From: Pelomonas baiyunensis
Lineage (GTDB): Bacteria > Pseudomonadota > Gammaproteobacteria > Burkholderiales > Burkholderiaceae_C
Assembly: GCF_043555935.1 (NCBI RefSeq)
Contig: NZ_JBIGIB010000002.1
Span: 682,001 to 746,000 of the forward strand
Direction: 5' to 3'
Length of the DNA stretch: 64,000 bases
Made by a program: the position numbers and the translations under genes. The notes beneath the pieces are model-generated. The model was not told the origin of the DNA. It did no database searches and was given only the letters and a program-made list of their open reading frames with translations. Below, in pieces: positions 53,847 through 61,762 of this stretch (the stretch's first letter is position 1; the number at the start of each line of letters is the position of its first letter).

Positions 53847-54974
53847 TCAGGCGAACACGCCGGCTGTGTCCTGCATCCGGGCGCTGACCTCGCCCAGATG
53901 GTGCAGGGTGTCGCCCCACTGCATTTCCATGGCGGTCAGGCGCTTGAAGTAGTGGCTGCCGGCGTACTCGTCCGTCACCCCGATGCCGCCATGCAGCTGC
54001 GTGCACTGCTGGCCGACGAAGCGCATGGACTGCCCCAACTGCACCTTCGCTTGTGACAGCGCCCGGCGCCGGACGGCCGGTGCATCGCCCAGGCGCAGCG
54101 TGGCGTAGTAGCTCATCGACCGCGCGAGTTCGAGCTGCATCTTCACATCGGCTGCCCGGTGGCGCAGGGCCTGGAAGCTGCTGATGGCCACGCCGAACTG
54201 CTTGCGGGTGTTCATGTACTCGGTCGTCAGCGCCAGGTACTTCTCCATGACGCCCACGGCTTCGGCGGCTTGCGCGGCGATGCCGATGTCGGCCGCCAAC
54301 TCCAGCAGGGCGTGGCCCTGGTCGGGGCCCGCGATCAGCTGGGCCGGCGTGTTGTCGAAGTGCACCTCGGCGGCTCGGGAGCCGTCGTGCAGCGAGTAGG
54401 CGCGGGTGTGGACGCCGGCCGCCGCGCGCTCCACCAGGAGGAGGGCGATGCCCTCGGCCGCATCGTCGCTGCCAGAGACGCGAGCGGGCACGATGAAGGC
54501 ATCGGCCAGATCGCCGGCGGGAACGAGGCTCTTCACGCCGGTCAGGCGGCCGTCTGTGACACGGGTGCTGACGCGGTTGAGGCGGTAGCGCGACTTGGCT
54601 TCCTGGTGGGCCAACACAACAAGGGCCTCACCGCCGGCGATGCGTGGCATCCATTCGGCTTGCAGGGCTTCGGGCGCACGGGCGAGCACCGCGGGGGCAA
54701 TCAAGGCGCCTTGGGCGATGGGCTCCAGCACGAGCCCGCGCCCCAGCTCTTCCATGACGACCATCGCCTCGACGGCGCCGAACCCCAGCCCGCCGTGGGC
54801 TTCCGGCACGGCCAAGGCCGTGAGGCCCAGGCCCGCCAGGCCATCCCACACCGCGCGGTCGAAGCCGCCTGAGCGCACGATCTGCGTCCGGCGATCGAAG
54901 CTGTAGTCCTTGTCGACAAAGCGGCGCACGGCGTCGCGCAGGGCTTCCTGGTCTTCGGTGAAATCAAAATCCAT
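53847..54974 (-). CDS. Acyl-CoA dehydrogenase, small-subunit type (PimD-like)
   Basis: A 375-residue flavoprotein starting MDFDFTEDQEALRDAVRR. The C-terminal helices (EYMNTRKQFGVAISSFQALR, QLHGGIGVTDEY) are clearly of the acyl-CoA dehydrogenase fold, but the central segment (QEAKSRYRLNRVSTRV) lacks the usual catalytic-base loop of the large subunit. It lies 17 bases after the large-subunit-like gene, so they probably form a heteromer as in pimeloyl-CoA dehydrogenase PimCD. Start at 54974 with GAGGAGA upstream. Confidence 0.85.
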   Translation of the reverse strand: MDFDFTEDQEALRDAVRRFVDKDYSFDRRTQIVRSGGFDRAVWDGLAGLGLTALAVPEAHGGLGFGAVEAMVVMEELGRGLVLEPIAQGALIAPAVLARAPEALQAEWMPRIAGGEALVVLAHQEAKSRYRLNRVSTRVTDGRLTGVKSLVPAGDLADAFIVPARVSGSDDAAEGIALLLVERAAAGVHTRAYSLHDGSRAAEVHFDNTPAQLIAGPDQGHALLELAADIGIAAQAAEAVGVMEKYLALTTEYMNTRKQFGVAISSFQALRHRAADVKMQLELARSMSYYATLRLGDAPAVRRRALSQAKVQLGQSMRFVGQQCTQLHGGIGVTDEYAGSHYFKRLTAMEMQWGDTLHHLGEVSARMQDTAGVFA

Positions 54975-54991
54975 GGGATGTGTCTCCTCGG

Positions 54992-56191
54992 TCAGCCGAG
55001 CACCGTCTGCGCGACGATGTTGCGTTGCACTTCGTTCGAGCCGCCGTAGATGGTGGTCTTGCGGACGTTCAGGTAATTGCCCGTCAGCGGAATGGCGTGC
55101 GAGGCGCCGCCGATCCAGGCGCCACCCAGCCATTGGTCACCTTGCCACCCAGCTTCCATGGCGTCCAGCACGTGGGGGAGCGCCAGCGGGCCGCCGGCCA
55201 GCATCATGAGCTCGGTGTAGCGCTGCTGCAGCTCGCTGCCGCGGATCTTGAGCAGGCCGGCCACATCCAGCGGCTGCTTGCCGGTGCGCTCGCCGGACAG
55301 AACGCGCAGCACCATCATTTCCAGGGCCACCACGTCCACTTCGCACAGTGCGATCTGGTCGCGGAAGCGCGGGTCATCCATCAAGCCTTCCGCGGTGGCG
55401 ATGCGCTTGAGACGCTCAAGCTCGCGTTTGGCGCGGTTCACATCGGCAATGTTGGTGCGCTCGTGCGAGAGCAGGTGCTTGGCGTAGGTCCAGCCCTTGT
55501 TCTCTTCTCCGATCAGGTTCTCTACCGGTACTTCCACGTTGTCGAACCAGACCTCGTTCACCTCGTGTTCACCGTCGAGCATGATGATGGGCTTGACCGT
55601 CACGCCGGGCGTCTTCATGTCGATCAGCAGGAAGCTGATGCCGGTCTGCGGCTTGCCTTCGCTCGACGTGCGCACCAGGCAGAAGATCCAGTCGCCGTAC
55701 TGGCCCAGCGTGGTCCAGGTCTTCTGGCCGTTGACGATGTACTTGTTGCCTTGGCGCTCGGCGCGGCACTTCAGCGAGGCGAGGTCAGAGCCCGAGCCCG
55801 GCTCACTGTAGCCCTGGCTCCACCACACCTCGCCACTCATGATGCCGGGCAGGAAACGCTGCTGCTGCTCGGGCGTGCCAAAGGCCATGATCACCGGCGC
55901 CACCATCACCGGGCCGAAGGGCACGATGCGCGGCGCGCAGGCGAGGGCGCATTCCTCTTCAAACAAATGCCGCTGCACCGCGTTCCAGCCCGGGCCGCCG
56001 AACTGCTTGGGCCAGGCCCAGCCGTGCCAGCCCTTGGCGCCGAGGATCTTGGCCCAGCGCTGCAGGTCGTCCTTGTTCAGTCGCAGCGAATGCCGCACCT
56101 TGTGCGCGATGTCAGCCGGAAGGTGGGTGCGAACCCAGTCGCGCACCTCGGCGCGGAAGGCCAGTTCCGCATCGGTGAAGTTGAGGTCCAT
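54992..56191 (-). CDS. Acyl-CoA dehydrogenase, large-subunit type (PimC-like)
   Basis: A 399-residue FAD-dependent enzyme introducing a double bond into an acyl-CoA. QGYSEPGSGSDLASLKC and VNGQKTWTTLGQYGDWIF form the FAD/substrate site; the end (YGGSNEVQRNIVAQTVLG) is typical. The N-terminus MDLNFTDAELAFRAEVRDW resembles PimC of dicarboxylic-acid degradation. No other degradation genes are nearby. The start at 56191 follows family alignment; the frame is open to 56320. Confidence 0.88.
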   Translation of the reverse strand: MDLNFTDAELAFRAEVRDWVRTHLPADIAHKVRHSLRLNKDDLQRWAKILGAKGWHGWAWPKQFGGPGWNAVQRHLFEEECALACAPRIVPFGPVMVAPVIMAFGTPEQQQRFLPGIMSGEVWWSQGYSEPGSGSDLASLKCRAERQGNKYIVNGQKTWTTLGQYGDWIFCLVRTSSEGKPQTGISFLLIDMKTPGVTVKPIIMLDGEHEVNEVWFDNVEVPVENLIGEENKGWTYAKHLLSHERTNIADVNRAKRELERLKRIATAEGLMDDPRFRDQIALCEVDVVALEMMVLRVLSGERTGKQPLDVAGLLKIRGSELQQRYTELMMLAGGPLALPHVLDAMEAGWQGDQWLGGAWIGGASHAIPLTGNYLNVRKTTIYGGSNEVQRNIVAQTVLG

Positions 56192-56285
56192 GTCTCGCGG
56201 AGTCGTGAAGGGAATGGCGTCGGTTTTAGCACGGTCGTTCGATTCCGCGCTGTCTTGCCTGGGACACCGGGGCTGGTGCGCCCGA

Positions 56286-56312
56286 AATGAAAACAGGCCC
56301 CGCAGGGCCTGT
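56286..56312 (-). terminator. Terminator of the cytochrome c gene
   Basis: An 8-bp stem ACAGGCCC/GGGCCTGT (56293-56300 with 56305-56312), four-base loop, and a T-rich tail on the minus strand, 22 bases past the stop codon. Confidence 0.85.
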
Positions 56313-56333
56313 CGATTCATGCCGGGATGGGCA

Positions 56334-56633
56334 TCACTTGATGGTCAGCACCCACTTGGCCAGCGTCTCGGCTTCAGCCGGGCTCACTTGGGCATTGGCC
56401 GGCATCGGCACCGGGCCCCACACGCCGCCGCCACCCTTGACGATCTTCTCGGCCAACTTCTTGGCGGCGTCTTTGTCCTTGGCGTATTTGGCTGCCACGT
56501 CCTTGTACGCCGGGCCCACCAGCTTCTTGTCCAGCGCATGGCAGGCCATGCAGTTCTTCTTCTGGGCCAGTTCCTGGTTGGCAAAAGCGGCCGGGGCAAT
56601 GAGGGCCAGACCGAGGATGAGCGCGTTCTTCAT
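56334..56633 (-). CDS. Class I c-type cytochrome (c-551/c-552 type)
   Basis: A 99-residue periplasmic electron carrier: signal peptide KNALILGLALIAPAAFA, haem site CMACH at residues 28-32, a glycine-rich loop (IVKGGGGVWGPVPMPANAQV) with the likely Met ligand, and the C-terminal helix AETLAKWVLTIK. It is a single-gene unit with its own terminator; its redox partners are not in the window. Confidence 0.94.
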   Translation of the reverse strand: MKNALILGLALIAPAAFANQELAQKKNCMACHALDKKLVGPAYKDVAAKYAKDKDAAKKLAEKIVKGGGGVWGPVPMPANAQVSPAEAETLAKWVLTIK

Positions 56634-56693
56634 GCTTACCTTTCAAAGGCGTTGGACTACAGTGCCCGCAAAGATACCTGAAGGAGCGACCGG

Positions 56694-56954
56694 ATGGGGT
56701 TTGTGTTGTTGGGCGTGGCGCTGGTGGTGTTGCGTCTGGGTGGCTGGGTGAAGTTCCACAACGATGACTTGTGGGCTTGGGTGATCGTGCTGGCGCCGTT
56801 CGGGTTGGCGGTGCTGTGGTGGGCGTGGTCCGATGCCACTGGCCGGACGCAGCGCGACGTGATGCGCACGCTGGACCAGCGCCGGGAGGCGCGGCGCCAG
56901 CAGCAGATGGAAGCGCTGGGGCAGTCGCGTCCGTCGGCCAAGCGCAAGCGCTGA
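56694..56954 (+). CDS. Small Trp-rich protein (TIGR04438 type)
   Basis: An 86-residue protein with two hydrophobic segments (about 3-17 and 27-45) containing W18, W27, W29, W42, W43 and W45, then a basic, Arg-rich tail. It is known only from betaproteobacteria and its function is unknown. Divergent from the cytochrome gene. A hairpin GCCGGGT/ACCCGGC at 56998-57013 follows but has no T-run. Confidence 0.8.
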   Translation: MGFVLLGVALVVLRLGGWVKFHNDDLWAWVIVLAPFGLAVLWWAWSDATGRTQRDVMRTLDQRREARRQQQMEALGQSRPSAKRKR

Positions 56955-57078
56955 GTGGCGCCCGCCGTGCGGCACTCCTGGCCGTGACGAATTTCACGCC
57001 GGGTAAACCCGGCGCTCCAGTCGGCAGGTCTGTGCGTTGGACGCTCATCGTCACTGACGCCCCTGAAGGAAGGACCGC

Positions 57079-58062
57079 ATGAACGTGAAATGGATGCCCT
57101 GGTTGCTCGCGGGCTGCATGCCCCTGGCCCACGCCGAACTGCTCAAGGACGCGCAGTGGCAGGCCTGGCTGGATGCTGGCAAGACCGCCGAGTTGGGGCG
57201 GGCAGCGCAATTGCGCGCCAAGGCGCAGTCGGACGACGATCAATCCACCATCGCCCTGGCCTTGGTGGCGTTGGACGACAACGACCCGAGTCGGATCGAA
57301 GCCAGCATTGCCACGTTGCAGGCCTGCGTGGAGAAGCGGCCGCAGGCCGCCTGCAGCTACGCCTTGGGCCGTGTTTACGGCCAACAGGCCATGACGGCCA
57401 GTGTGTTCAAGATGCCTGGCCTCGCCACCAAGACCAAGGAGCAGTTCTTGAAGGCGGTGGAGTTGGACCCGGCCCTGTTTGAGGCGCGGTCGGTGCTGAC
57501 CCAGTTCTACCTGATGGCGCCGAGCTTTGCCGGTGGTGGGGTGGACAAGGCCAAGGCCTTGATCACGGACGTCCAGGCGCGACAGCCTGAGCAGGCGCGC
57601 TTGCTGCGCGCCATGGTGGCGGTGCATGACAAAGACTGGACGACCGCCGAGCGGGAGCTTCAGTCCACCAAGCCGGGCGCTGACCGCACCTTGGCCCGCG
57701 AACTGCGCGGGCAATGGACGCGGCTGGGACTGGAGTACGTCGAGCAGAAGAACTTCCCCAAGGCACAAGCCGCCTTCGAGTGGGTGCAGCGAGAGCACCC
57801 CACCCACGCGGCCGGCGCCTACGGCATGGGTCGCCTGTTGATCGAAACCGGCAAGTACGACGAAGCGATTCAAGCCTTGGAACGGGCCCGCGGGCTGGAG
57901 GGCAGTGAGCGCATGCCCATCGACCATCGCCTGGGCCAGGCCCTGCTGGCCAAAGGCGACAAGGCCGCCGCGCGCGTGGCGCTGGAGCGCTTCGTGCAGA
58001 ACAAGCGAGCCAACCCGCGCAACGTCGAGGAAGCTCGAAAGCTGTTGGGTACGCTGGCCTGA
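57079..58062 (+). CDS. Exported tetratricopeptide-repeat protein
   Basis: A 327-residue protein with a short signal peptide (MNVKWMPWLLAGCMPLAHA) and TPR helices, clearest at ALGRVYGQQAMTAS, KEQFLKAVELDPALFEA, and KAQAAFEWVQREHPTHAAGA with LIETGKYDEAIQALERA. It is probably periplasmic and binds proteins. Partner unknown. A Cys at residue 13 is not in a lipobox context. Confidence 0.8.
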   Translation: MNVKWMPWLLAGCMPLAHAELLKDAQWQAWLDAGKTAELGRAAQLRAKAQSDDDQSTIALALVALDDNDPSRIEASIATLQACVEKRPQAACSYALGRVYGQQAMTASVFKMPGLATKTKEQFLKAVELDPALFEARSVLTQFYLMAPSFAGGGVDKAKALITDVQARQPEQARLLRAMVAVHDKDWTTAERELQSTKPGADRTLARELRGQWTRLGLEYVEQKNFPKAQAAFEWVQREHPTHAAGAYGMGRLLIETGKYDEAIQALERARGLEGSERMPIDHRLGQALLAKGDKAAARVALERFVQNKRANPRNVEEARKLLGTLA

Positions 58063-58141
58063 CGGACGGCCCCGGCTGAGCAACGCGCGCCCGTTGGGGC
58101 GCTGGCTATGATGCGCGCCGCCTTTGCTTCCCTCAGCGACC

Positions 58142-58957
58142 ATGCTGGTTCACCCGCAGTTTGACCCGATCGCCCTCCGGCTCGGGCCCCTGGCCGTGCA
58201 TTGGTACGGCATCACCTACCTGGTCGCGTTCGGCCTGTTCCTCTGGCTGGCTGGGCGCCGGGCCCGCATGCCGCAGCATGCGGCCGTGGGCTGGACCCGG
58301 CAGGACGTGGACGACGTGTTGTTCTACGGTGTGCTGGGCGTGGTGCTGGGCGGCCGGCTGGGCTACTGCCTCTTCTACAAGCCCGACTACTACGCCCAGC
58401 ACCTGAGCGAAGTGTTCGCGGTGTGGAAGGGCGGCATGTCCTTCCACGGGGGGCTGCTCGGCGTCATCGTGGCCATGGGCGTGTTCGGGCGACTGCGTCG
58501 TCGAGGCTTCTTTGAAGTGGCCGACCTGATCGCGCCGTGCGTGCCCACGGGGCTGGCTGCGGGCCGCCTGGGCAACTTCATCAACGGGGAGCTCTGGGGC
58601 CGCCCGGCGCCCGCTGACCTGCCGTGGGCCATGGTCTTTCCGCAGGCCAACGACCCGGTCGGTGTGGCGCGGCATCCGTCGCAGCTCTACCAGTTCCTCG
58701 GTGAGGGCGTGTTCCTGTTCTTGCTGCTGTGGCTGTTTGCGCGCAAGCCGCGCGCCACGGGGCAGATTTCCGGTCTGTTCCTGATCGGCTACGGGGCTCA
58801 GCGCTTCGTCACAGAGTACTTCCGGCAGCCGGACGACTTCCTGGGCCTGCGGGCGCTGGACCTGAGCCAGGGCCAATGGCTGAGCCTGCCGATGGTGGTG
58901 GCTGGGCTGGTGATGTTTGCCTGGGCCACGCGCCGCAACCTTCGACCCGCGGGGTGA
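58142..58957 (+). CDS. lgt: Prolipoprotein diacylglyceryl transferase
   Basis: Transfers diacylglycerol from phosphatidylglycerol to the lipobox cysteine. 271 residues, seven membrane helices; VHWYGITYLVAF, GGRLGYCLFY, MSFHGGLLGV, and the signature GRLGNFINGELWGR; HPSQLYQ and a late GYGAQRFVTEYFRQPD. Start at 58142 by alignment. It works just before LspA. Confidence 0.97.
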   Translation: MLVHPQFDPIALRLGPLAVHWYGITYLVAFGLFLWLAGRRARMPQHAAVGWTRQDVDDVLFYGVLGVVLGGRLGYCLFYKPDYYAQHLSEVFAVWKGGMSFHGGLLGVIVAMGVFGRLRRRGFFEVADLIAPCVPTGLAAGRLGNFINGELWGRPAPADLPWAMVFPQANDPVGVARHPSQLYQFLGEGVFLFLLLWLFARKPRATGQISGLFLIGYGAQRFVTEYFRQPDDFLGLRALDLSQGQWLSLPMVVAGLVMFAWATRRNLRPAG

Positions 58958-58960
58958 CGC

Positions 58961-59689
58961 ATGCGACAGATCTTTTTCGACACCGAAACCACCGGCCTGG
59001 AGGCTGACAAGGGCGACCGCATCATCGAAGTGGGTTGTGTGGAAATGGTCAACCGCCAGTTGACCGGCAACAACCTGCACCTCTACATCAACCCCGAGCG
59101 GTCCAGCCACGAGGACGCGTTGCGGGTGCACGGCATCACCGATGAGTTCCTGGCGGACAAACCCAAGTTCGCTCAGATCGCGGACCAGTTGTTGGAATTC
59201 CTGTCCGGCGCCGAGTTGGTGATTCACAACGCGCCGTTCGACATCGGGTTTGTGAACGCCGAGCTCAAGCGCCTGAACCGCGGGGTCATCACCGACCACG
59301 TGGCCAGCGTGCGAGACACCCTGCTGATGGCACGCGACCTGTTCCCGGGCAAGGCCAACTCGCTGGACGCGCTGTGCCGACGCCTGGAAGTGGACAACAC
59401 CAAGCGCGTGCTGCACGGCGCATTGCTGGACGCGGAACTGTTGGCCGATGTCTACATCCGCTTGACCCGCGGTCAAGACGCGCTGCTGATGGACGACCAC
59501 GGCGATGCGTCTGGCCAAGAGGGCCACGCAGCCGTGGCGGCCGTGGATTTGAGCCGTTTCGAGCTGCCTGTGCTGCGTGCCAATGCGGCTGAAACAGAGG
59601 CCCACACCAAGCTTCTGACCGACCTCGACAAGGCCGCCGGTGGACCTTGCAAATGGCGTTCTTTGGAACCCGCAGAAAACGTGGCATAA
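58961..59689 (+). CDS. dnaQ: DNA polymerase III epsilon subunit
   Basis: The proofreading 3'-5' exonuclease of the replicative polymerase. 242 residues: Exo I FFDTETTGLE, Exo II HNAPFDIGFVNAEL, Exo III LHGALLDAELLADVY (DEDDh type). The C-terminal tail contains a probable alpha-subunit contact. It ends at 59689, inside the -10 box of the tRNA promoter. Confidence 0.95.
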   Translation: MRQIFFDTETTGLEADKGDRIIEVGCVEMVNRQLTGNNLHLYINPERSSHEDALRVHGITDEFLADKPKFAQIADQLLEFLSGAELVIHNAPFDIGFVNAELKRLNRGVITDHVASVRDTLLMARDLFPGKANSLDALCRRLEVDNTKRVLHGALLDAELLADVYIRLTRGQDALLMDDHGDASGQEGHAAVAAVDLSRFELPVLRANAAETEAHTKLLTDLDKAAGGPCKWRSLEPAENVA

Positions 59690-59690
59690 T
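59663..59690 (+). promoter_or_regulatory. Probable promoter of the tRNA-Val genes
   Basis: TTGGAA (59663-59668) and CATAAT (59685-59690), 16 bases apart, lie 55 bases before the first tRNA. The -10 element covers the dnaQ stop codon. Confidence 0.55.
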
Positions 59691-59744
59691 CGTGGGCTTC
59701 CCGGATGCCGGGACCGCAAAGCAGACGAAAGTCTGCTGCTTTCA

Positions 59745-59819
59745 GGGCGGTTAGCTCAGCGGTAGAGCACTGCCTTCACACGGCAGGGGTCGCAGGTTCG
59801 AACCCTGCACCGCCCACCA
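59745..59819 (+). tRNA. tRNA-Val (CAC)
   Basis: A 75-base cloverleaf with encoded CCA: acceptor GGGCGGT/ACCGCCC, D-arm GCTC/GAGC, anticodon stem CTGCC/GGCAG with loop TTCACAC (anticodon CAC, reads GTG), T-arm GCAGG-TTCGAAC-CCTGC. Identical to the copy at 59866. Confidence 0.97.
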
Positions 59820-59865
59820 CCACTGCGAAGTGGGGGTGATCCTGAAAGCGCGGGTCCAGAAATTC

Positions 59866-59940
59866 GGGCGGTTAGCTCAGCGGTAGAGCACTGCCTTCAC
59901 ACGGCAGGGGTCGCAGGTTCGAACCCTGCACCGCCCACCA
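59866..59940 (+). tRNA. tRNA-Val (CAC), second copy
   Basis: Identical in all 75 bases to the first copy 46 bases upstream, so it is a tandem duplication. The two are presumably transcribed together and end at the strong terminator at 59946. Confidence 0.97.
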
Positions 59941-59945
59941 AGTCG

Positions 59946-59990
59946 AAAGCCCCAGCAGATGCAAGGTCTGCTGGGGCTTTTTGCTTTGCG
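59946..59990 (+). terminator. Terminator of the tRNA-Val genes
   Basis: A perfect 14-bp stem (59946-59959 with 59967-59980) with a seven-base loop and a TTTTTGCTTT tail. Confidence 0.92.
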
Positions 59991-60050
59991 GCGCGGCCAT
60001 TTGCGCAGAATTCGCGCGCCGCAGCGGGCGGCGCCATCTGCAACTCGTTC

Positions 60051-60227
60051 ATGCGCCGTGATTCCACCGGGGCCAAAGGCAACAAGTCTTACCTGCCCAG
60101 CAAGCCCTGCCAGGCTTGTGGCCGGCCGATGGCCTGGCGCAAGGCCTGGGCCAAGAACTGGGACGAGGTGAAGTACTGCAGCGAACGCTGCCGCCGCGAC
60201 CGAACGGCGTCCCGGAGTGCCGCATGA
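60051..60227 (+). CDS. DUF2256 zinc-ribbon protein
   Basis: A 58-residue protein with the DUF2256 pattern: LPSKPCQACGRPMAWRKAWA, NWDEVKYCSERCR, four cysteines (C20, C23, and two near residues 44-48) for one metal. DUF2256 genes are known to travel with photolyase/cryptochrome genes, as here. Its stop overlaps the photolyase start (ATGA). Function unknown. Confidence 0.85.
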   Translation: MRRDSTGAKGNKSYLPSKPCQACGRPMAWRKAWAKNWDEVKYCSERCRRDRTASRSAA

Positions 60228-61762
60228 GCCACACGCTTCGGAACCTGGTGCTGGTGCTGGGCGATCAACTCGATCTGCAGGCTGCGGCCTTTGACGGCTT
60301 CTCTGCGGAGCACGACGCCGTGTGGATGGCCGAGGTGGCGGAGGAATCGACGCACGTCTGGAGCAGCCAGCCGCGCATTGCCGTCTTTCTGGCGGCCATG
60401 CGGCACTTCGCACGTGCGCTGGAGGCGGCCGGGCGGCCCTTGCACTACCGGCGGCTGGACGCCAACGACACCCAGCCGACGCTGGCCGCGCAGCTGCGGG
60501 CCGATCTCGCAACGCTGAAGCCCCAGCGCCTGCTGCTGACGCGACCCGGCGACTGGCGCGTGCTGCAGGCCCTGCAAGACGCCGCGCAAGCCGCCGGCGT
60601 GTCGATGGAGCTCCGCGAGGACCGCCATTTTTTCACCACGCCGCAAGACTTTGCGCGCCATGCGCAAGGGCGCAAAGGCCTGCGCACGGAGTATTTCTAT
60701 CGCGAGCAGCGCCAGCGGTTCCGCGTGCTGATGGACGGCGACCAGCCGCAGGGTGGCGCCTGGAACTTCGACGCCGAAAACCGCGAGGCCTTCGGGCCGG
60801 AAGGGCCGGGCTTTGACCTGCCCCAGCCCCCGCACTTCGAGCCCGATGTGGTCACTCGCGAGGTGCTGGACCTGGTGCGGCGCCGCTTTGCCGACCATCC
60901 CGGCCGGCTCGATCGGTTTGCATGGCCGCTGACCCGGGCGCAGGCGCTCCAGGCCCTGCAGGCCTTCATCCACGAGCGCCTGCCGCTGTTCGGCCCCTAC
61001 CAAGACGCCATCTGGCCCGGCGAGCCTTGGCTGTACCACGCCCAGCTGTCGGCCGCGCTGAACCTGAAGCTGCTGACCCCGCACGAGGTGGTGGCTGCCG
61101 CCGAGGCCGCCGTGCGGTCGGGCCGGGTGCCGATCGCCAGTGGCGAGGGCTTTATTCGACAGATTCTGGGGTGGCGGGAGTACGTGCGCGGCATTTACTG
61201 GACGCGCATGCCTGGCTACGCCGAGGGCAATGCCTTGCAGGCGCAGCATGACCTGCCCGCCTGGTACTGGACGGGCGACACCGACATGGCCTGCCTGCGC
61301 GACGCGTTGAAGCAAACGCTGGAGCATGGCTACGCGCATCACATCCAGCGCTTGATGGTGACGGGCCTGTTCGCGCTGCTGTACGGCGTGGAGCCCCGCC
61401 AGGTGCACGCCTGGTACTTGAGCGTCTACGTGGATGCCGTGGAGTGGGTGGAGCTGCCCAACACGCTGGGCATGAGCCAGTACGCCGATGGCGGCTTGAT
61501 GGCCAGCAAACCCTACATCGCCACGGGCAAGTACATCTCGCGGCAAAGCCCCCTGTGCGGCAGCTGCCGGTACCGGCCGGACGAACGCGTGGGCGCGCGC
61601 GCCTGCCCCTTCACCACGCTGTACTGGGACTTCCTGCTGCGCCACGAAGCGCGCTTTGCCAACCACCCGCGGCTGGCCTTGCAGGTGCGAGGGCTGGCCC
61701 GGGTGGACGAGGCTGAGCGCGCGCGCATCCGTGCGCAGGCCGACGCGCTGAGGGTGCCATGA
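60224..61762 (+). CDS. Iron-sulfur (6-4) photolyase / bacterial cryptochrome (PhrB type)
   Basis: A 512-residue FAD flavoprotein of the FeS-BCP family. N-terminal antenna domain LVLVLGDQLDLQ (about 8-19), then the FAD domain (GEGFIRQILGWREYVRGIYW, NTLGMSQYADGG, ASKPYIATGKYISR). Cysteines C357, C445, C448 and C461 have the same spacing (88, 3, 13) as the [4Fe-4S] ligands known from Agrobacterium PhrB. It repairs 6-4 photoproducts with light. Second gene of a coupled operon with DUF2256 before and a second photolyase-like gene after. Confidence 0.92.
   Translation: MSHTLRNLVLVLGDQLDLQAAAFDGFSAEHDAVWMAEVAEESTHVWSSQPRIAVFLAAMRHFARALEAAGRPLHYRRLDANDTQPTLAAQLRADLATLKPQRLLLTRPGDWRVLQALQDAAQAAGVSMELREDRHFFTTPQDFARHAQGRKGLRTEYFYREQRQRFRVLMDGDQPQGGAWNFDAENREAFGPEGPGFDLPQPPHFEPDVVTREVLDLVRRRFADHPGRLDRFAWPLTRAQALQALQAFIHERLPLFGPYQDAIWPGEPWLYHAQLSAALNLKLLTPHEVVAAAEAAVRSGRVPIASGEGFIRQILGWREYVRGIYWTRMPGYAEGNALQAQHDLPAWYWTGDTDMACLRDALKQTLEHGYAHHIQRLMVTGLFALLYGVEPRQVHAWYLSVYVDAVEWVELPNTLGMSQYADGGLMASKPYIATGKYISRQSPLCGSCRYRPDERVGARACPFTTLYWDFLLRHEARFANHPRLALQVRGLARVDEAERARIRAQADALRVP

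Noticed and set aside
56998..57013. Terminator after the small Trp-rich gene
   Set aside because: The hairpin GCCGGGT/ACCCGGC has a two-base loop and no T-run, so it is not a convincing terminator.
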